Notes: generated from the letters alone by a model not told the origin. Shown: positions 51,444 through 60,934, numbered from the stretch's first letter. The stretch is 64,000 bases of DNA from an uncultured Anaerotignum sp. (GCF_934277605.1 NZ_CAKQVD010000002.1:1-64000), one strand, 5' to 3'. Program-made: numbers and translations.

Positions 51444-51965
51444 TCATCTGGCGCTTGTGCCGTTCATCCAGGGCAGCAAAACGCCTTTTGTTTTTAATTC
51501 TTCTTTAAAGTCGCCGGAAATATCCACATTTTCGGGTGCAATAATAAAAATATTATTGGCAACACGCTGAATGGAACCCTCCAGAGAATAGCAGGTACCG
51601 CTCAAAAAGTCCATAATCCGCTGTGCGATGGGATATTCCACCTTTTCCAGATTGACCACAACCGGACGTTTGGTTTTAATCTGGTCACAGATTTCCTGTG
51701 CATCCTCATAGCATTCGGGCTTAATGATAACCACCTGCATCTGCACATTTGTGTTTACGCTGTAAATCTGAGGGTTTGTCGTATTCTTTGCAGGCTTACG
51801 GGGTGCAGTATACTCCGTATTTCTGCCGACTTCACGCAGACTGTAAGGAGGTGCTTCTCTTACCGGCGCAGGTGCCGCTGTTTCATACTCATCTTCATAG
51901 TAATCATCATCTTCTTCATATTCACCAAACATTAGGTCTTTCATTTTGTCAAAAATTTTTGCCAC
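51444..51965 (-). CDS. sepF: Cell division protein SepF
   Basis: 173-residue FtsZ-binding membrane anchor. N-terminal amphipathic helix MAKIFDKMKDLMFG, an acidic linker (EYEEDDDYYEDEYE) and the C-terminal SepF domain (NVQMQVVIIKPECYEDAQEICDQI, RPVVVNLEKVEYPIAQRIMDFLSG, VANNIFIIAPENVDISGDF). GGAGG ribosome binding site. Confidence 0.96.
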   Translation of the reverse strand: MAKIFDKMKDLMFGEYEEDDDYYEDEYETAAPAPVREAPPYSLREVGRNTEYTAPRKPAKNTTNPQIYSVNTNVQMQVVIIKPECYEDAQEICDQIKTKRPVVVNLEKVEYPIAQRIMDFLSGTCYSLEGSIQRVANNIFIIAPENVDISGDFKEELKTKGVLLPWMNGTSAR

Positions 51966-52003
51966 GATAGGTTCCTCCTAAGCTATTCTCTATTGCTCAT
52001 CCT

Positions 52004-52720
52004 TTATCTGTTCGGATAATATCTTTCGCCAAAAATACCTGTGCCGACACGAACAATGGTTGCACCCTCCTCAATGGCGACTGCATAATCACCTGTCATG
52101 CCCATGGACAAGGTATCCATCTTTATATTATCAATTTTTTTGCCGTTGATGTCAACAAGTAATTCTCTCATTTGACGAAAAACTTCTCTGTTTTCTTCCG
52201 CATTTTCTACAAAAGGTGCAACCGTCATCAATCCACGCACACGAATATGCTGCATTTTTGCGATTTCTCTGAGCAGGGCCTCGGTGTCCTCCGGCTTCAC
52301 GCCGAATTTGCTTTCCTCAGCCGCCATGTTCACCTCAATCAGAACATCCATCACAATATCCTTCTGGGCGGCACGCTTTTCGATTTCCTCTGCCAGCTTC
52401 AAGCTTTCCACAGAATGAATCATATCCACCTTATCAATGATATATTTTACCTTGTTTGTCTGCAAATGCCCAATCAAATGCCAATGAATCCGCTCTCCCG
52501 CCGGCGCATATTCCATCATAGGCTCATATTTCTCCATGATTTCCTGCACCTTGTTTTCGCCTAAGGCCAAGCAGCCTGCCTGCACTGCCTCGCCAATCAA
52601 TTCTACAGGCTTTGTTTTGCTTACCGCAAGCAAAAGCACATCCTCCGCAGTTCTGCCGCCCTTCTCGGCAGCCGCCGCAATTTTTGCTCTTACTTCCTGA
52701 ATATTTTCAACTACGCTCAT
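52004..52720 (-). CDS. yggS: YggS/YlmE family pyridoxal phosphate homeostasis protein
   Basis: 238-residue PLP-binding TIM-barrel protein without known catalysis that keeps free PLP levels in check. Signatures: LLAVSKTKPVELI (PLP Lys), LGENKVQEIMEKY, WHLIGHLQTNKVKYI, MTVAPFVENAEENR, LSMGMTGDYAVAIEEGATIVRVGTGIFG. Directly upstream of sepF as in Bacillus (ylmE). GGCAAGAGAT ribosome binding site is weak. Confidence 0.95.
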   Translation of the reverse strand: MSVVENIQEVRAKIAAAAEKGGRTAEDVLLLAVSKTKPVELIGEAVQAGCLALGENKVQEIMEKYEPMMEYAPAGERIHWHLIGHLQTNKVKYIIDKVDMIHSVESLKLAEEIEKRAAQKDIVMDVLIEVNMAAEESKFGVKPEDTEALLREIAKMQHIRVRGLMTVAPFVENAEENREVFRQMRELLVDINGKKIDNIKMDTLSMGMTGDYAVAIEEGATIVRVGTGIFGERYYPNR

Positions 52721-52779
52721 ATCTCTTGCCTTCTTTCTGTCTTTTCATCCTGTCTTTTCATCAATTTTCATTCGGGAGG

Positions 52780-54438
52780 TTAAAAGATGCTCTCTCCCTC
52801 CTTGATATTTTTTGCATCGGAAACAATCGTGTCATACGCCTGCAGCCCTGTTGTGCTGCCCGCCTTCACGATGGCATATTCCTGATTTTGTTCAATAATC
52901 TCAACCACCGCAAACTTCGCCACAGAGCTGTTCGCCACATAAACCCCCGTGTGCGGCTTCAATTCGGAAAGAGTTACCTGTGTGGCTGCTTCCCCTGTGC
53001 CCTGCAAAACAACATCGCCTGTCTTTAGGCTGCCGTCCCCCGTTTCAATATAAACCGCCTCCTCGTCACCGGTAACGACAGAAATATCGGTAAATTTCGT
53101 GCTGCTTCCCTTTATCAGCAAAACGCCGGTGTTGCCCATGCTTTCTGTCAGGCAGTCTCTCGGAATTTTCAGCAGAGACTTTTCCACAATCGCATCATTG
53201 GGGATTTTCAGTCCCTCCTTCACAGCCCCCTCCAAGCTGAAGGAAACCGTGCGGCCTTCCATAAAGTCCTCCATATGCTCATAGCTGGAGAAAACAACCT
53301 TTGTTTCCTTTTCTCCTGCGGTAAGGGCCTCCACATCCGCACTGATTTGATAGGTTTCCTCCTCCGTCAGCATATTTAAGGTGCGGCTTGTCTTGCCTGC
53401 CTCCCAACCGGTTACGGCATTGTTCGGCAAATAAGCAACCACATACCACTTGTTGTCCGTAATAATTTTAAAAAGCGGATCTCCCTTTGCCACGCTCTTG
53501 GCCTTGGAGATATACTGCGTTTTGCTGTCCCCGATTTGCTTTTTGGTAACCTTCTCCGCTTGTTCGGGGGTAAGCTTTTTCTCCATGCCGTCATAGCTTA
53601 AGCAAAGCACGCCTGCCTCTGCTGCAGATAAAGCACTCTGGTTTTGCGCCAGCTGCTTTTCATAAACATTTTTTTCTTCTGTCAGCTGAGAAAGGCTGTC
53701 CACGTTCTCCGTCAGCCAAATTTCGTTTCTTTGGTCCATGAAGGACGCAACCTGGCTTTTTAAGGTATACATATAGGAAAGGCTTGCACGCATGGAACGC
53801 CCCGCATACGCATCTACGGTGCGGCTGACATTATCCTCCAAGCGAGAGATATCCTCTGAAAAAGCGGATAAATCCGTTCTCGCCTTCTGGCTCTTCAAAA
53901 TATCCTTGTCAATCTGCTTCAGCTTGCTTTCCAGCTCATCCGTCGAATCCGTATCCTTCACGGTGCAGACCACTGCCCCCTTCGGCACATAGTCCCCCTG
54001 TGAATATTGATAATACGGCTGCCCGTCTCGGCTGCTTTCCACCACATATTCCTCACGCAAAATAAGCCCTGTGTAAATCTCAGGTGTGTCAATCGTGCCG
54101 TATGCCACCGTTTCCACATCAATATCGGAACGCTTTGCCACAAGGCCGCCAATCTGCCCCACCAAATAAAGCGCAATAATCGCAAAAACAACGAGCGGCA
54201 TCATCATTTGGCTGCCCCTTCTCTTGCGTTTGTGCTTTTTCCGTTTTGTGCTGTGATGGGGTGTCTGCGCATAGCCCATCTGTGCCTGCTGCCACTCTCT
54301 CGCCTGTCTTTCCTCCTGTGCCTGTCTCCTCTGTCTCTCTCTCTGAAGGCTATACACATTATCTCTGGTAGGATAACGGGAGGTCTCCTGTACGGGCGGT
54401 TTTCTTTTTCTTCTATTCCCTGAGGAACCTTTTTTCAT
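52780..54438 (-). CDS. HlyD-family membrane fusion protein
   Basis: 552-residue protein. The first 75 residues are cytoplasmic, Arg/Gln-rich and basic (RERQRRQAQEERQAREWQQ, KRKKHKRKRRGS), then one transmembrane helix (about 78-100). The outer part has HlyD features: a lipoyl/barrel-sandwich half (YSQGDYVPKGAVVCTVKD), a coiled coil (about 165-275) and the second half (AKSVAKGDPLFKIITDNKWYVVAYLPN) followed by beta barrel (PNDAIVEKSLLKIPRDCL). No ABC transporter or TolC-like gene is adjacent. Common in Clostridia at this place ahead of yggS-sepF, which hints at a division or envelope role. Heads the leftward block. Confidence 0.85.
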   Translation of the reverse strand: MKKGSSGNRRKRKPPVQETSRYPTRDNVYSLQRERQRRQAQEERQAREWQQAQMGYAQTPHHSTKRKKHKRKRRGSQMMMPLVVFAIIALYLVGQIGGLVAKRSDIDVETVAYGTIDTPEIYTGLILREEYVVESSRDGQPYYQYSQGDYVPKGAVVCTVKDTDSTDELESKLKQIDKDILKSQKARTDLSAFSEDISRLEDNVSRTVDAYAGRSMRASLSYMYTLKSQVASFMDQRNEIWLTENVDSLSQLTEEKNVYEKQLAQNQSALSAAEAGVLCLSYDGMEKKLTPEQAEKVTKKQIGDSKTQYISKAKSVAKGDPLFKIITDNKWYVVAYLPNNAVTGWEAGKTSRTLNMLTEEETYQISADVEALTAGEKETKVVFSSYEHMEDFMEGRTVSFSLEGAVKEGLKIPNDAIVEKSLLKIPRDCLTESMGNTGVLLIKGSSTKFTDISVVTGDEEAVYIETGDGSLKTGDVVLQGTGEAATQVTLSELKPHTGVYVANSSVAKFAVVEIIEQNQEYAIVKAGSTTGLQAYDTIVSDAKNIKEGESIF

Positions 54439-54504
54439 GGGAATCCCCCTGTTTCTTTTCTTTCATTTGCCCTATAATTCGGACATCATACCATAAGTAA
54501 TTTT

Positions 54505-54533
54505 ATTATAATACAAAAAAAAGAAAAGGTAAA
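54505..54533 (-). promoter_or_regulatory. Promoter of the HlyD-sepF-smc block
   Basis: Minus strand TTTACC, 17 bases, TATAAT, about 65 bases before the HlyD-family start. Confidence 0.5.
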
Positions 54534-54574
54534 CCTTCCGAAAAAAACTCTCATAAAAATCTTACAAAATATGG

Positions 54575-54604
54575 TTGGCAAGCGCCTTCCTTCTTTGCTA
54601 TAAT
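54575..54604 (+). promoter_or_regulatory. Promoter of the acylphosphatase gene
   Basis: TTGGCA, 18 bases, TATAAT with an extended TGC element. Confidence 0.65.
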
Positions 54605-54668
54605 GTTTGAACAGAAAAACAAAGGAAGGGGCGTTCCCCTTCTGTTCTCAAAACAAAGAGGTGATTGC

Positions 54669-55028
54669 ATGAAACCCATTGACGCATTAAAAACCGCAAG
54701 AAATGCCTATATTCATCGACAGGTAAACCGTGTCAAGCTGCCCGATTTTGAAGAAAACCGTTTCGTCCGCCGCCATATCATCTTTCATGGGCGTGTGCAG
54801 AAGGTCGGCTTTCGCATTGAAATGGCGCAGATGGCAAAAAGGCTGGAGCTGACCGGCTGGGTAAAAAATGCGGAAAACGGGGATGTGATTGCACAGGTGC
54901 AGGGCTTTGAAAGCCGCATCCGCTTTTTGATTAAATTCATGGATTCCATCAAGCGCATCAAAATCAAAAAAATCGAAAATAAGCCCCATTCCATAAAGCC
55001 GGATGAAACCGATTTTCGTATTCTCTAA
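54669..55028 (+). CDS. Acylphosphatase-like protein
   Basis: 119-residue protein. Residues about 30-115 match acylphosphatase: HIIFHGRVQKVGFRIEMAQMAKRLELTGWVKNAENGDVIAQVQG, holding the phosphate-cradle loop GRVQ-VGFR with the catalytic Arg and the catalytic Asn in GWVKN. The usual GRVQGVGFR has Lys in place of the second Gly. A 30-residue N-terminal extension and basic C-terminal part (KRIKIKKIENK) are unlike the usual 90-residue enzyme. Start set at the ATG with AGAGGTGAT upstream; an in-frame ATG 66 bases earlier lies at the transcription start. Confidence 0.85.
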   Translation: MKPIDALKTARNAYIHRQVNRVKLPDFEENRFVRRHIIFHGRVQKVGFRIEMAQMAKRLELTGWVKNAENGDVIAQVQGFESRIRFLIKFMDSIKRIKIKKIENKPHSIKPDETDFRIL

Positions 55029-55034
55029 ATAGAT

Positions 55035-55061
55035 AAGCCGAGGGGAAGTCCTCGGCTTTTT
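55035..55061 (+). terminator. Terminator after acylphosphatase gene
   Basis: AAGCCGAGG, small loop, CCTCGGCTTTTT: strong 8-base stem with T tract. Confidence 0.9.
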
Positions 55062-55067
55062 GCTTTT

Positions 55068-56546
55068 TTATAAAATAATACAAATCAGACCGCCGCTGCC
55101 CTCATTCACAATTTTTTGCAGTGTTTCCTGCAGCTTCATCTGCGCATCCTCAGGCATACGGTAAATCTTGTTTTGCATACCGTCGCTTACCATTGCACTG
55201 AGCGTGCGTCCAAAAATATTCAAATCCCAAATTTTTTCAGGCTCCGATTCATAATCGGCAATCAAATGGTCGATAAATTCTCTCGATTGCTCCTCATTCC
55301 CAATAATCGGGGAGACCTCCGTTTCCACCTCCGCCTTAATCAGATGGAGGGATTCCCCCTTCGCCCGCAGCTTAATGCCATAACGGCTTCCCTGCTTGAA
55401 CACCTCCGGCTTTTCCAGTGTGATTTCCTCAAACACAGGCGTAACCACGCCATAGCCCTTCCGTTCCACATCCTGCAAGGCCGTTGCCAGCTTATCATAT
55501 TCCCGCTTGGTTTCCGAAAGCATTTTAATGGTAGAAATCAAAGCATAATCATTTTCAATCGGCAAATGAACCGTTTCACTCAAAATCCGATAAAATAAAT
55601 CATCTCCGAAATCCAGTGCAATATCCGCCGCACCCTCTCCAAGCAAAACACGCTCGGTATAAGCCTTCTTCAAAAATTCCGTTTCCGCAAGTGCAGTGAC
55701 AGCCTGCTCCACATCTGCCAGCTTATCCGCCTGTGCCATGATTGCCCTTAAGGCATCCGTCAAGCCCTGCTTCAGCCAATGGCTCTGCTCCAAGGTTTCC
55801 ACCCACCCAGGAAAGAAGAAGCGCAGCTCCCGCAACGGAAATTGATACAGCATTTGCCCCAATATTTTTTTGATATCCTCCGCCTTTAGCTGTGCCGCAT
55901 TGACCGCAAGCACAGGCACACCGTATTTTTCCTCCATGCTCCCTCTCAATGCCTGTGTTTCGTCGCTGTACGGCGTTGCAGTATTCAGCAGAACCAGAAA
56001 CGGCTTCCCCAATTCCCGCAGCTCTGCCACCACCCGCTCCTCTGCCTCCTCATAGCTCTCCCTCGGCAGCTCTGTCACACTGCCGTCTGTGGTAACCACC
56101 ATGCCAATCGTGGAATGGTCGGTAATGACCTTTTTTGTTCCCAGCTCTGCCGCCTCCCGAAAGGGCATGGCATTTTCTGACCAAGGGGTATGTACCATTC
56201 TGGGTGTCTCCCCGTCCTTGTCCCCCTCTGCCCCCGGCACCAAATAGCCCACGCAGTCAATCATCCGCACACGCACATCCGCATTGTCCCCCAAGGAAAT
56301 TTCCACCGCCTCATTCGGCACAAATTTCGGCTCTGTTGTCATAATCGTTTTTCCGCTTGCCGATTGCGGCAGCTCATCCTTTGCACGCTCTCTTGTGTGA
56401 GCATTCGGGATATTCGGCAAAACAAGCAAATCCATAAACCGCTTGATAAAGGTCGATTTTCCCGTCCGCACAGGGCCCACCACGCCGATATAAATATCTC
56501 CTCCCGTCCGCTCCGCAATATCCTGATAAATGTTGAATGTCTCCAT
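55068..56546 (-). CDS. spoIVA: Stage IV sporulation protein A
   Basis: 492-residue cytoskeletal ATPase that polymerises around the forespore as the base of the spore coat. N-terminal METFNIYQDIAERTGGDIYIG, Walker A GPVRTGKSTFI, DCVGYLVPGAEG (Walker B region), then the middle and C-terminal domains with PFLVLLNTATPYSDET and the conserved C-terminal GGLICIIL used for SpoVM/membrane anchoring. Start placed at the ATG with GGAGG seven bases upstream. Confirms a coat-forming sporulation programme. Confidence 0.97.
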   Translation of the reverse strand: METFNIYQDIAERTGGDIYIGVVGPVRTGKSTFIKRFMDLLVLPNIPNAHTRERAKDELPQSASGKTIMTTEPKFVPNEAVEISLGDNADVRVRMIDCVGYLVPGAEGDKDGETPRMVHTPWSENAMPFREAAELGTKKVITDHSTIGMVVTTDGSVTELPRESYEEAEERVVAELRELGKPFLVLLNTATPYSDETQALRGSMEEKYGVPVLAVNAAQLKAEDIKKILGQMLYQFPLRELRFFFPGWVETLEQSHWLKQGLTDALRAIMAQADKLADVEQAVTALAETEFLKKAYTERVLLGEGAADIALDFGDDLFYRILSETVHLPIENDYALISTIKMLSETKREYDKLATALQDVERKGYGVVTPVFEEITLEKPEVFKQGSRYGIKLRAKGESLHLIKAEVETEVSPIIGNEEQSREFIDHLIADYESEPEKIWDLNIFGRTLSAMVSDGMQNKIYRMPEDAQMKLQETLQKIVNEGSGGLICIIL

Positions 56547-56588
56547 CGTTTTTCCTCCATTTCCTTTAGAACCGTATCCATACAATTC

Positions 56589-56618
56589 AATTTATGGAAA
56601 AAATAAGAGGAATATACC
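56589..56618 (-). promoter_or_regulatory. Candidate sigma-E promoter of spoIVA
   Basis: Minus strand GGTATATT (56611-56618), 14 bases, CATAAATT (56589-56596), compared with sigma-E GKMATATT and CATACAAT. Mother-cell transcription by sigma-E is known for spoIVA. Confidence 0.5.
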
Positions 56619-56672
56619 TTCCGAAAACAGACAAAGTCCCCGTTTCCGTAAAAACAGGGACTTTCGTTTGTG

Positions 56673-59264
56673 TTATTCCGTATAAGTCGGGATAATTTCT
56701 ATATATTTGCTGATTTTCTTGATATTCTTCTCATCCATGTAGGAGCCCATATAAATCGGCATCCCTTTCCCGCCATAATTCGCCTTCATATAATAAATCA
56801 TGTTTTGCCACAGCAGCATTTGGCAAGCATCGCTGTCATAGGAAATCATCCTTTTCGCCAGTGCGTTGTCTCCGCCGCACATTCTCTTGATAGAGTCCGC
56901 ATAATAGCTGCCGTCCTCCGCCTGTGTCCAGTCCGTCAGAATCCATTTGCCGTTCCGCTTTTCAAAATCCAGTCTGCTCGGCACCACAGAACCGCCCCGC
57001 TCAAAGAGTGCATAGCCCTCTTTCGTGCGGCTCATGGCATAGGTAGAATCGAAAATCACCGCAAACACCTGCATCTTGTTTCCGTTTTCCTTCATTCCCT
57101 CAATCAGCGGCGCATAAATCGTTGTGGTATATCCGGCGTTGCTGTAATTGTTGAATCTGTCACTCAGCGCCGTATAAACCGCACGCAGGCGGTCATCCTT
57201 TCCCGCCGCCACAACGCTGTATTGATCCGAGCCGCCCATGGAATATTTCTTCGCCAAATCTGCGGTATAAAGCGTTGTATCCTTATCGCCATAGGTAAAG
57301 AACGCACAATATGTCGAATCCGTTGCCGTATAATTCCGATACCATTCTGTCGGTGTCGGCAAAACATCCTTATCTCTGTGTTCGCCCAGAATATCCTGAC
57401 ACGCACTCGTCTTGATATAGCCCTCTAAGTCATCCCCGATACTTCCCTCCGCAAATTCGGAAAGAAACGCTCTGAGTGCAGGCTCTCCCAGCTTGATCAG
57501 CTCATCATATTGTGTGCAGTTCAGGTAATCCGCATAATTGGAGGAGGTCAGCTTCTGTTCCGCAATCTCCCCCACCAGGCTGTCCGCCAGAATCATCTGA
57601 TAGGACATACTCTCCTCTTCCTTCTCTTCCTCAAGAAAATCTCCGGAGGCCATCTGCTCCATCCGTTCCTGTGCCGCCGCCGCATCCAGCTTGGAAAGTG
57701 CAAGAATCTGTTCGGGTGTCGAAATCCCTTCATAGAAATAACGGTTGATTGTCAGCACAAAATTACGGAAGGTTCCCTCATCGCTCGCAAAATCACGCAA
57801 ATCCTGCTCCCCAAAGTATTTCTTCGCCTGCTCTCTGTCAAAGCTGAAGGAGGTCACAACCTGCCCGTCTGCCGCATCCGCATGGTGCAGGGAAAGGTTA
57901 TAATCCCCCGCATTCTCCACCAAGGCAAGAAAAATCATGCCCTGTATCTGCATCCAGCGGTCATCCGTATAGCTTTCCCCATCCACAGTGTAGGCTGTTT
58001 CCACATTGCTCTGCCATTGCAGATGTCTCCTCACGCCGTAAGGCTCCTTGTCCGTATAAAGCTCTACTCCCTCACTGTCATTCGTCACCCCTTCTGGCAG
58101 GGGCAATAAGCCCAGAATCCTTCCAACGCCGATGTGGTCGCCGATATATTGCAGCTTCGCATCATAAAGCTCATGCACTGTTTCCTCTGTGTAGTCTCCG
58201 TAAACCGTGCCGGAAAGCGTTTTTTCCTCCTCGGTATCCGCACAGCCGACAAACGCCGTTCCGCCGCAGACCACCAATGCCGCCGTCAAAAACAGCGCAA
58301 TCCCCCGTTTTTTCTGCGACATATCGAAAATATTTTCAAACCGCATCCTCAATTCCTCCTTTCCGCCCGAAAAAGCCGTACTCATCTGCATATTTTTGCT
58401 TTTCGTCTCACGCACCGTCCGCAGAATCGCCATGCTGTATGCCTCACGCTCCGCCATGCCGCAATGCTCCATCACCGCAAGGTCGCAGGAAAGCTCCATG
58501 TCCTTTTCCGCAAGGCGTGCCATCCCATGCACAAAGGGATTGAAAAAATGCAGCGCCCTTGCCAACAGCAAAATCCCCTTAAACCAAAGGTCTTTTCTCT
58601 TGCAGTGCGTCAGCTCATGCTTTAAAATCAGCCGCATTTCCGCAGGCTCTCTCTCCTCGGAATTGAGGTAAACCGTTGTTTGGAAAAAGCCGGCACAAAG
58701 CGGACTGGGCAACGCCTCACAGAAATAAATCGCAGGCCGCTTTTGCAGTCCCATTTCTCTGCAAAGGCTATAATAGGTATCCAAAACAGAGGCATCCAAA
58801 ATTTTTCTCCTGCTCCGCTTCAACATTCTTCGGAAATCATAATATTTCCATCCCTGCCAAGCCAAAAACCCAAGCACACCGCAAAGCCACAGCACATAAG
58901 GATATGCAAGAAGGAAATCAAAAATATCATTTTTTTCCTCGCTCACCGCCTGTGTCCGTTCCACAGAGGGTTGCCGAATCGGCTCATTCGTCTCCTTCTG
59001 CACGAAATAATCAGGCGTTCTCTGTGCAAGCACCTCTCTTGTACCGCTCTGCACCGAAGGCACCTGTATCTGCATTACCTCCATCCGCCCCGGCAGGCTC
59101 AGCTGTATCGGCACACAAAGCCGCACCGCAACCACCAGCCAAATCAGATACCGCCATTTTGCGCCGTAACGCTTCCCCAACAAATTCGCACAAATCGCCA
59201 AAACAAGAATCACAGGAATGGCAAACAGGCTCATTTCCAAAATTGCTTGAAACATTCGTTCCAT
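56673..59264 (-). CDS. M56 family (BlaR1-like) membrane metallopeptidase with non-beta-lactam sensor
   Basis: 863-residue membrane protein. Residues 1-320 form the M56 domain: several helices and zinc motif KHELTHCKRKDLWFKG (HELTH 216-220) with EKDMELSCDLAVM as third-ligand region. A further helix (about 313-334, ending VGC) leads to a large C-terminal part (335-863) with no STYK/KTG penicillin-binding motifs. So the signal is not obviously a beta-lactam. The C-terminal part includes FFTYGDKDTTLY and ALFERGGSVVPSRLDFEKRNGKWILTDWTQ blocks, like DUF-type sensor domains. Directly follows blaI (3 bases), whose repressor it should cleave or inactivate. Confidence 0.85.
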   Translation of the reverse strand: MERMFQAILEMSLFAIPVILVLAICANLLGKRYGAKWRYLIWLVVAVRLCVPIQLSLPGRMEVMQIQVPSVQSGTREVLAQRTPDYFVQKETNEPIRQPSVERTQAVSEEKNDIFDFLLAYPYVLWLCGVLGFLAWQGWKYYDFRRMLKRSRRKILDASVLDTYYSLCREMGLQKRPAIYFCEALPSPLCAGFFQTTVYLNSEEREPAEMRLILKHELTHCKRKDLWFKGILLLARALHFFNPFVHGMARLAEKDMELSCDLAVMEHCGMAEREAYSMAILRTVRETKSKNMQMSTAFSGGKEELRMRFENIFDMSQKKRGIALFLTAALVVCGGTAFVGCADTEEEKTLSGTVYGDYTEETVHELYDAKLQYIGDHIGVGRILGLLPLPEGVTNDSEGVELYTDKEPYGVRRHLQWQSNVETAYTVDGESYTDDRWMQIQGMIFLALVENAGDYNLSLHHADAADGQVVTSFSFDREQAKKYFGEQDLRDFASDEGTFRNFVLTINRYFYEGISTPEQILALSKLDAAAAQERMEQMASGDFLEEEKEEESMSYQMILADSLVGEIAEQKLTSSNYADYLNCTQYDELIKLGEPALRAFLSEFAEGSIGDDLEGYIKTSACQDILGEHRDKDVLPTPTEWYRNYTATDSTYCAFFTYGDKDTTLYTADLAKKYSMGGSDQYSVVAAGKDDRLRAVYTALSDRFNNYSNAGYTTTIYAPLIEGMKENGNKMQVFAVIFDSTYAMSRTKEGYALFERGGSVVPSRLDFEKRNGKWILTDWTQAEDGSYYADSIKRMCGGDNALAKRMISYDSDACQMLLWQNMIYYMKANYGGKGMPIYMGSYMDEKNIKKISKYIEIIPTYTE

Positions 59265-59267
59265 ACC

Positions 59268-59651
59268 TTATGCACCTCCTGTTTTCGAGCGGATAAATGC
59301 CGCCAACTCATCCAAGTCCTCCTCAGTAATGGAATGGCTGTCATATAGGCTTGCCACCAGCTTTGTAACCGAATGATTGTTGACCTTATCCAGAAAGGCC
59401 CGATTTTCCACCGCCAGATAGGCCCGCTCCGCAACCAATGGTGTATAAAACCGATTCTTCCCCTCTTTATAGCTTTCCAAAAAGCCACGGTCAATCAAGC
59501 GGTTCAGCAAGGTCTGCAAGGCAGAAACATTCCAAGGCCGTTGCTGCTCCAAGTGCGCCTTTATTTCTGAGGTAGAAAGCGTTGCTCCGTTTTCCCAAAT
59601 CACCTTCATAATTTCAAGCTCCGTATCGGGCAATCGCATCAGCTCTGCCAT
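59268..59651 (-). CDS. blaI: BlaI/MecI family transcriptional repressor
   Basis: 127-residue winged-helix repressor. Family pattern: LPDTELEIMKVIWENGATLSTSEIKAHLEQ, NVSALQTLLNRLIDRGFLESYKEGKNRFY (recognition helix and wing) and the C-terminal dimerisation part. BlaI boxes TACANNTGTA lie at its promoter, so it is autoregulated. Co-transcribed with the M56 protein. Weak GGAGGGAGG ribosome binding site at fair spacing. Confidence 0.94.
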   Translation of the reverse strand: MAELMRLPDTELEIMKVIWENGATLSTSEIKAHLEQQRPWNVSALQTLLNRLIDRGFLESYKEGKNRFYTPLVAERAYLAVENRAFLDKVNNHSVTKLVASLYDSHSITEEDLDELAAFIRSKTGGA

Positions 59652-59670
59652 AAGCCTCCCTCCAATCTCC

Positions 59671-59727
59671 TACAAATGTATGATTTGTATTTTTCTATAT
59701 CTTACACTTGTAGGAGTTTCTTGTCAA
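59671..59727 (-). promoter_or_regulatory. blaI promoter with two BlaI boxes
   Basis: Minus strand TTGACA (59722-59727), 17 bases, TAAGAT (59699-59704). Operators: TACACTTGTA (59703-59712, overlapping the -10) and TACAAATGTA (59671-59680). Both match TACANNTGTA exactly. Confidence 0.85.
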
Positions 59728-59771
59728 GCATTTTCTATACCCCCTATCCGTTTTTCTGATGGAAACTTCCC

Positions 59772-59799
59772 TTGACAAAATTTACTTCTGTGTTATCCT
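59772..59799 (+). promoter_or_regulatory. Candidate asnA promoter
   Basis: TTGACA, 16 bases, TATCCT. The leader of about 85 bases shows no T-box features. Confidence 0.5.
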
Positions 59800-59888
59800 A
59801 ATGGATATGGATAAATTTTTATCAATGCTCCTTCATTGCATAAAACGCTGTCCATGCTACGATAACATACAAGAAAGAGGTGCTTTCT

Positions 59889-60896
59889 ATGAGTAAAACA
59901 TATATCCCCGAAGGTTACCATTCCGTATTGACCTTATATGAAACCCAGAACGCCATTGGTGTCATTCATCATGCCTTTGAGGAGCATCTGGGGCAAACCT
60001 TAAACCTAAAACGTGTTTCCGCTCCCCTTTTCGTTGATCCCCATACAGGTCTGAACGATAATCTGAGCGGTGTGGAACGTCCGGTCAGCTTTGAAATTCC
60101 CGCAACAGGCACAACGGCTGAGGTTGTTCATTCTCTGGCAAAGTGGAAACGCATGGCGCTGTATCGCTATGATTTCCGCCCCGGCAAGGGTCTGTATACC
60201 AATATGAACGCCATCCGCAGAGATGAAACCTTGGATAACCTGCATTCTATTTATGTAGACCAGTGGGATTGGGAAAGAGTTATCACTCCCGAAAAGAGAA
60301 ATATCGAAGAGCTGAAATTCACTGTGCAGGGCATCGTTCTTGCAATCTGTGATACACTCGAAGTCGTAAAGAAAAAATACCCCCGCATCACAACTGAGCT
60401 GTGCCGTGATGTTACCTTCATCACCTCTCAGGAATTGGAGGATAAATATCCCGATTTCACACCCAAGGAAAGAGAAAATGCCATCGCAAAGGAATGTAAG
60501 ACCGTCTTTATCATGCAGATTGGGGATAAGCTGCGTTCCGGCGAACCCCACGACAGTCGCTCTCCGGATTATGACGATTGGCAGTTAAACGGCGACCTGC
60601 TGTTCTATAATCCCGTTTTGGATAATGCGCTTGAAATTTCCTCCATGGGTATCCGTGTAGACGCAGCCGCTCTGGATGAACAGCTCAAAAAGGCAAACTG
60701 CGATGACCGCAGAACGCTGACCTATCATAAAATGCTTCTGGAAGGCAAGCTGCCCTGCACCATCGGCGGCGGCATCGGTCAGTCCAGATTGTGTATGCTG
60801 CTTTTGGGCAAGGCGCACATCGGCGAAGTGCAGTCCTCCATCTGGGATCAGGAAACCATCGATACCTGTAAGGCTGCCGGCGTTGCTTTGCTGTAA
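59889..60896 (+). CDS. asnA: Aspartate-ammonia ligase (asparagine synthetase A)
   Basis: 335-residue enzyme making asparagine from aspartate and ammonia with ATP. It belongs to the class II aaRS-like fold. Signatures: VSAPLFVDPHTGLNDNLSGVERPVSF, VVHSLAKWKRMAL, YTNMNAIRRDE, HSIYVDQWDWE, GIRVDAAAL, LPCTIGGGIGQSRLCMLLLGKAHIGEVQ. Start at the second of two nearby ATGs, with AGAGGTG upstream. Monocistronic, ending in two terminator-like hairpins. Confidence 0.97.
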   Translation: MSKTYIPEGYHSVLTLYETQNAIGVIHHAFEEHLGQTLNLKRVSAPLFVDPHTGLNDNLSGVERPVSFEIPATGTTAEVVHSLAKWKRMALYRYDFRPGKGLYTNMNAIRRDETLDNLHSIYVDQWDWERVITPEKRNIEELKFTVQGIVLAICDTLEVVKKKYPRITTELCRDVTFITSQELEDKYPDFTPKERENAIAKECKTVFIMQIGDKLRSGEPHDSRSPDYDDWQLNGDLLFYNPVLDNALEISSMGIRVDAAALDEQLKKANCDDRRTLTYHKMLLEGKLPCTIGGGIGQSRLCMLLLGKAHIGEVQSSIWDQETIDTCKAAGVALL

Positions 60897-60906
60897 GCCA
60901 TAACCC

Positions 60907-60934
60907 GAAAAAGAGACACCCTTTCCTCTTTTTC
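60907..60934 (+). terminator. Terminator 1 after asnA
   Basis: GAAAAAGAG, 10-base loop, CTCTTTTTC. Modest AT-rich stem. Confidence 0.65.
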
